A DNA stretch of 6,480 bases. Origin: Desulfobulbaceae bacterium. Its GTDB lineage: Bacteria; Desulfobacterota; Desulfobulbia; Desulfobulbales; Desulfocapsaceae. Positions 5,856 through 6,480 of the stretch are shown here, piece by piece. Position numbers and translations under genes: made by a program. The DNA is taken from assembly GCA_003509305.1 (NCBI GenBank), contig DOMU01000151.1, positions 2,940-9,419 on the forward strand. The letters are read 5' to 3'. The notes below the pieces were generated by a model. That model did not search any database. It had not been told where the DNA came from and saw nothing but the letters and a program-made list of their open reading frames with translations. Position 1 is the stretch's first letter. Every line of letters begins with the position of its first letter.

Positions 5856-6480
5856 ATGGCAAAAACACATTACCAACTGATTATTTTGGGCGGCGGTCCG
5901 GCCGGACTGACCGCTGGTCTTTATGCCGCCCGCGCCCGGCTCGACCATCTGCTGATTGAAAAAAGTGTCACCGGCGGGCAGGTGCTGAATACGCACTGGA
6001 TAGATAACTATCCTGGCTTTCCCGAAGGTGTTAGCGGTTTCGACCTGATGGAAAAGATGGCCGCTCAGGCCCAGCGCTTCGAAATGAATGCGGTCACGAA
6101 GGAAGTCGTGAGAGTCGAGCTGCCGGAAAAGGCGGCGAAAATCGTCCACTTCGGCGACGGCTCGCATCTTACTTGCGATAGTCTGATCATCTGCACCGGC
6201 GCCCGCGCCAACAGCGCCGGGATTCCCGGCGAATCCCAATTCTTCGGCAAAGGCGTCAGCTACTGCGGCACCTGCGACGGGCCGTTTTTCCGGGGCCTCG
6301 AAGTGGCGGTGATCGGTGGCGGCAACACGGCGGTACAGGAGGCCGAGCACCTGACCAAATTCGCGAAAAAAGTCATTTTGGTGCATCGCCGCGATAATTT
6401 GCGCGCCACCAAGGTGGTGCGGGAAAAAGCTTTTGCCAACCCGAAGATTGAGTTTGTCTGGAACAGCCGGGTCACCGCCA
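5856..6480 (+). CDS. trxB: Thioredoxin reductase, 3' end outside window
   Basis: This FAD- and NADPH-dependent flavoenzyme reduces thioredoxin. Only the first 208 codons are in the window, of about 305-320 expected. The FAD-binding Rossmann motif is ILGGGPAGLTAGLYAAR (10-26), followed by TGGQVLNT (39-46) and NYPGFPEG (51-58). The redox pair is C137 and C140 in SYCGTCDGPFF, where CATC is more usual. The NADPH domain starts with VIGGGNTAVQEAE (152-164), and VHRRDNLRA (176-184) should contact the NADPH 2'-phosphate, which argues for NADPH over NADH. The start fits the family N-terminus exactly (MAKTHYQLIILGGG), yet no Shine-Dalgarno sequence precedes it, only a C/T-rich stretch. Placement 57 bases after trxA indicates that it works with that thioredoxin. 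AhpF-like or ferredoxin-dependent reductases are less likely given CxxC-D and the trxA neighbour. Confidence 0.95.
   Translation, partial: MAKTHYQLIILGGGPAGLTAGLYAARARLDHLLIEKSVTGGQVLNTHWIDNYPGFPEGVSGFDLMEKMAAQAQRFEMNAVTKEVVRVELPEKAAKIVHFGDGSHLTCDSLIICTGARANSAGIPGESQFFGKGVSYCGTCDGPFFRGLEVAVIGGGNTAVQEAEHLTKFAKKVILVHRRDNLRATKVVREKAFANPKIEFVWNSRVTA

Noticed and set aside
5586..6386. 266-codon minus-strand frame opposite trxA and trxB
   Set aside because: It is antisense to both conserved genes, spans their junction and has no domain signature.
1..6480. tRNA, rRNA, CRISPR arrays, transposase genes, phage genes or att sites
   Set aside because: None seen: coding density is high, genes are housekeeping type, and no repeated units or terminal inverted repeats were noticed.

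Overview
This window is ordinary, densely packed, moderately GC-rich bacterial chromosome. Seven protein genes are supported, with no RNA gene, insertion sequence, prophage, CRISPR array or sign of recent transfer. The gene set (an HU/IHF protein with an IHF-beta-like C-terminus, a long UbiD-type decarboxylase, a trxA-trxB pair and an unusual GWCGS-type nucleoside phosphorylase) suggests a deltaproteobacterial, Desulfuromonadales/Geobacter-like chromosome. That placement is inferred from recognised protein style, not from a search.

Left part (1-2006, plus strand): the 3' part of a nucleoside phosphorylase superfamily gene overlaps by ATGA the start of rimO, the radical SAM methylthiotransferase of ribosomal protein S12. 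RimO converges with an HU/IHF-family gene (2039-2320, minus); only 32 bases separate the two stop codons.

Middle part (2039-5251, minus strand): reading leftwards from a good sigma70-type promoter at 5309-5337, there is an unrecognised 74-residue gene, then ubiD 3 bases later, then an RsuA/RluB-type rRNA pseudouridine synthase that overlaps ubiD by ATGA. A 211-base gap follows, then the HU/IHF gene, which has its own strong ribosome binding site.

Right part (5360-6480, plus strand): a candidate promoter drives trxA (thioredoxin, WCGPC). A 57-base spacer carrying a 7-bp hairpin separates it from trxB (thioredoxin reductase), which runs off the right edge. The trxA promoter and the minus-strand promoter stand back to back within a 220-base intergenic region.

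Together the genes cover ribosome maturation (RimO, RluB-like), nucleoside handling, prenylated-FMN-dependent decarboxylation (probably quinone biosynthesis), nucleoid structure and the thioredoxin system. I see no clear new biological system. The items most worth a second look are the 74-residue gene coupled to ubiD, the phosphorylase coupled to a SAM-consuming enzyme, and the divergent promoter region.
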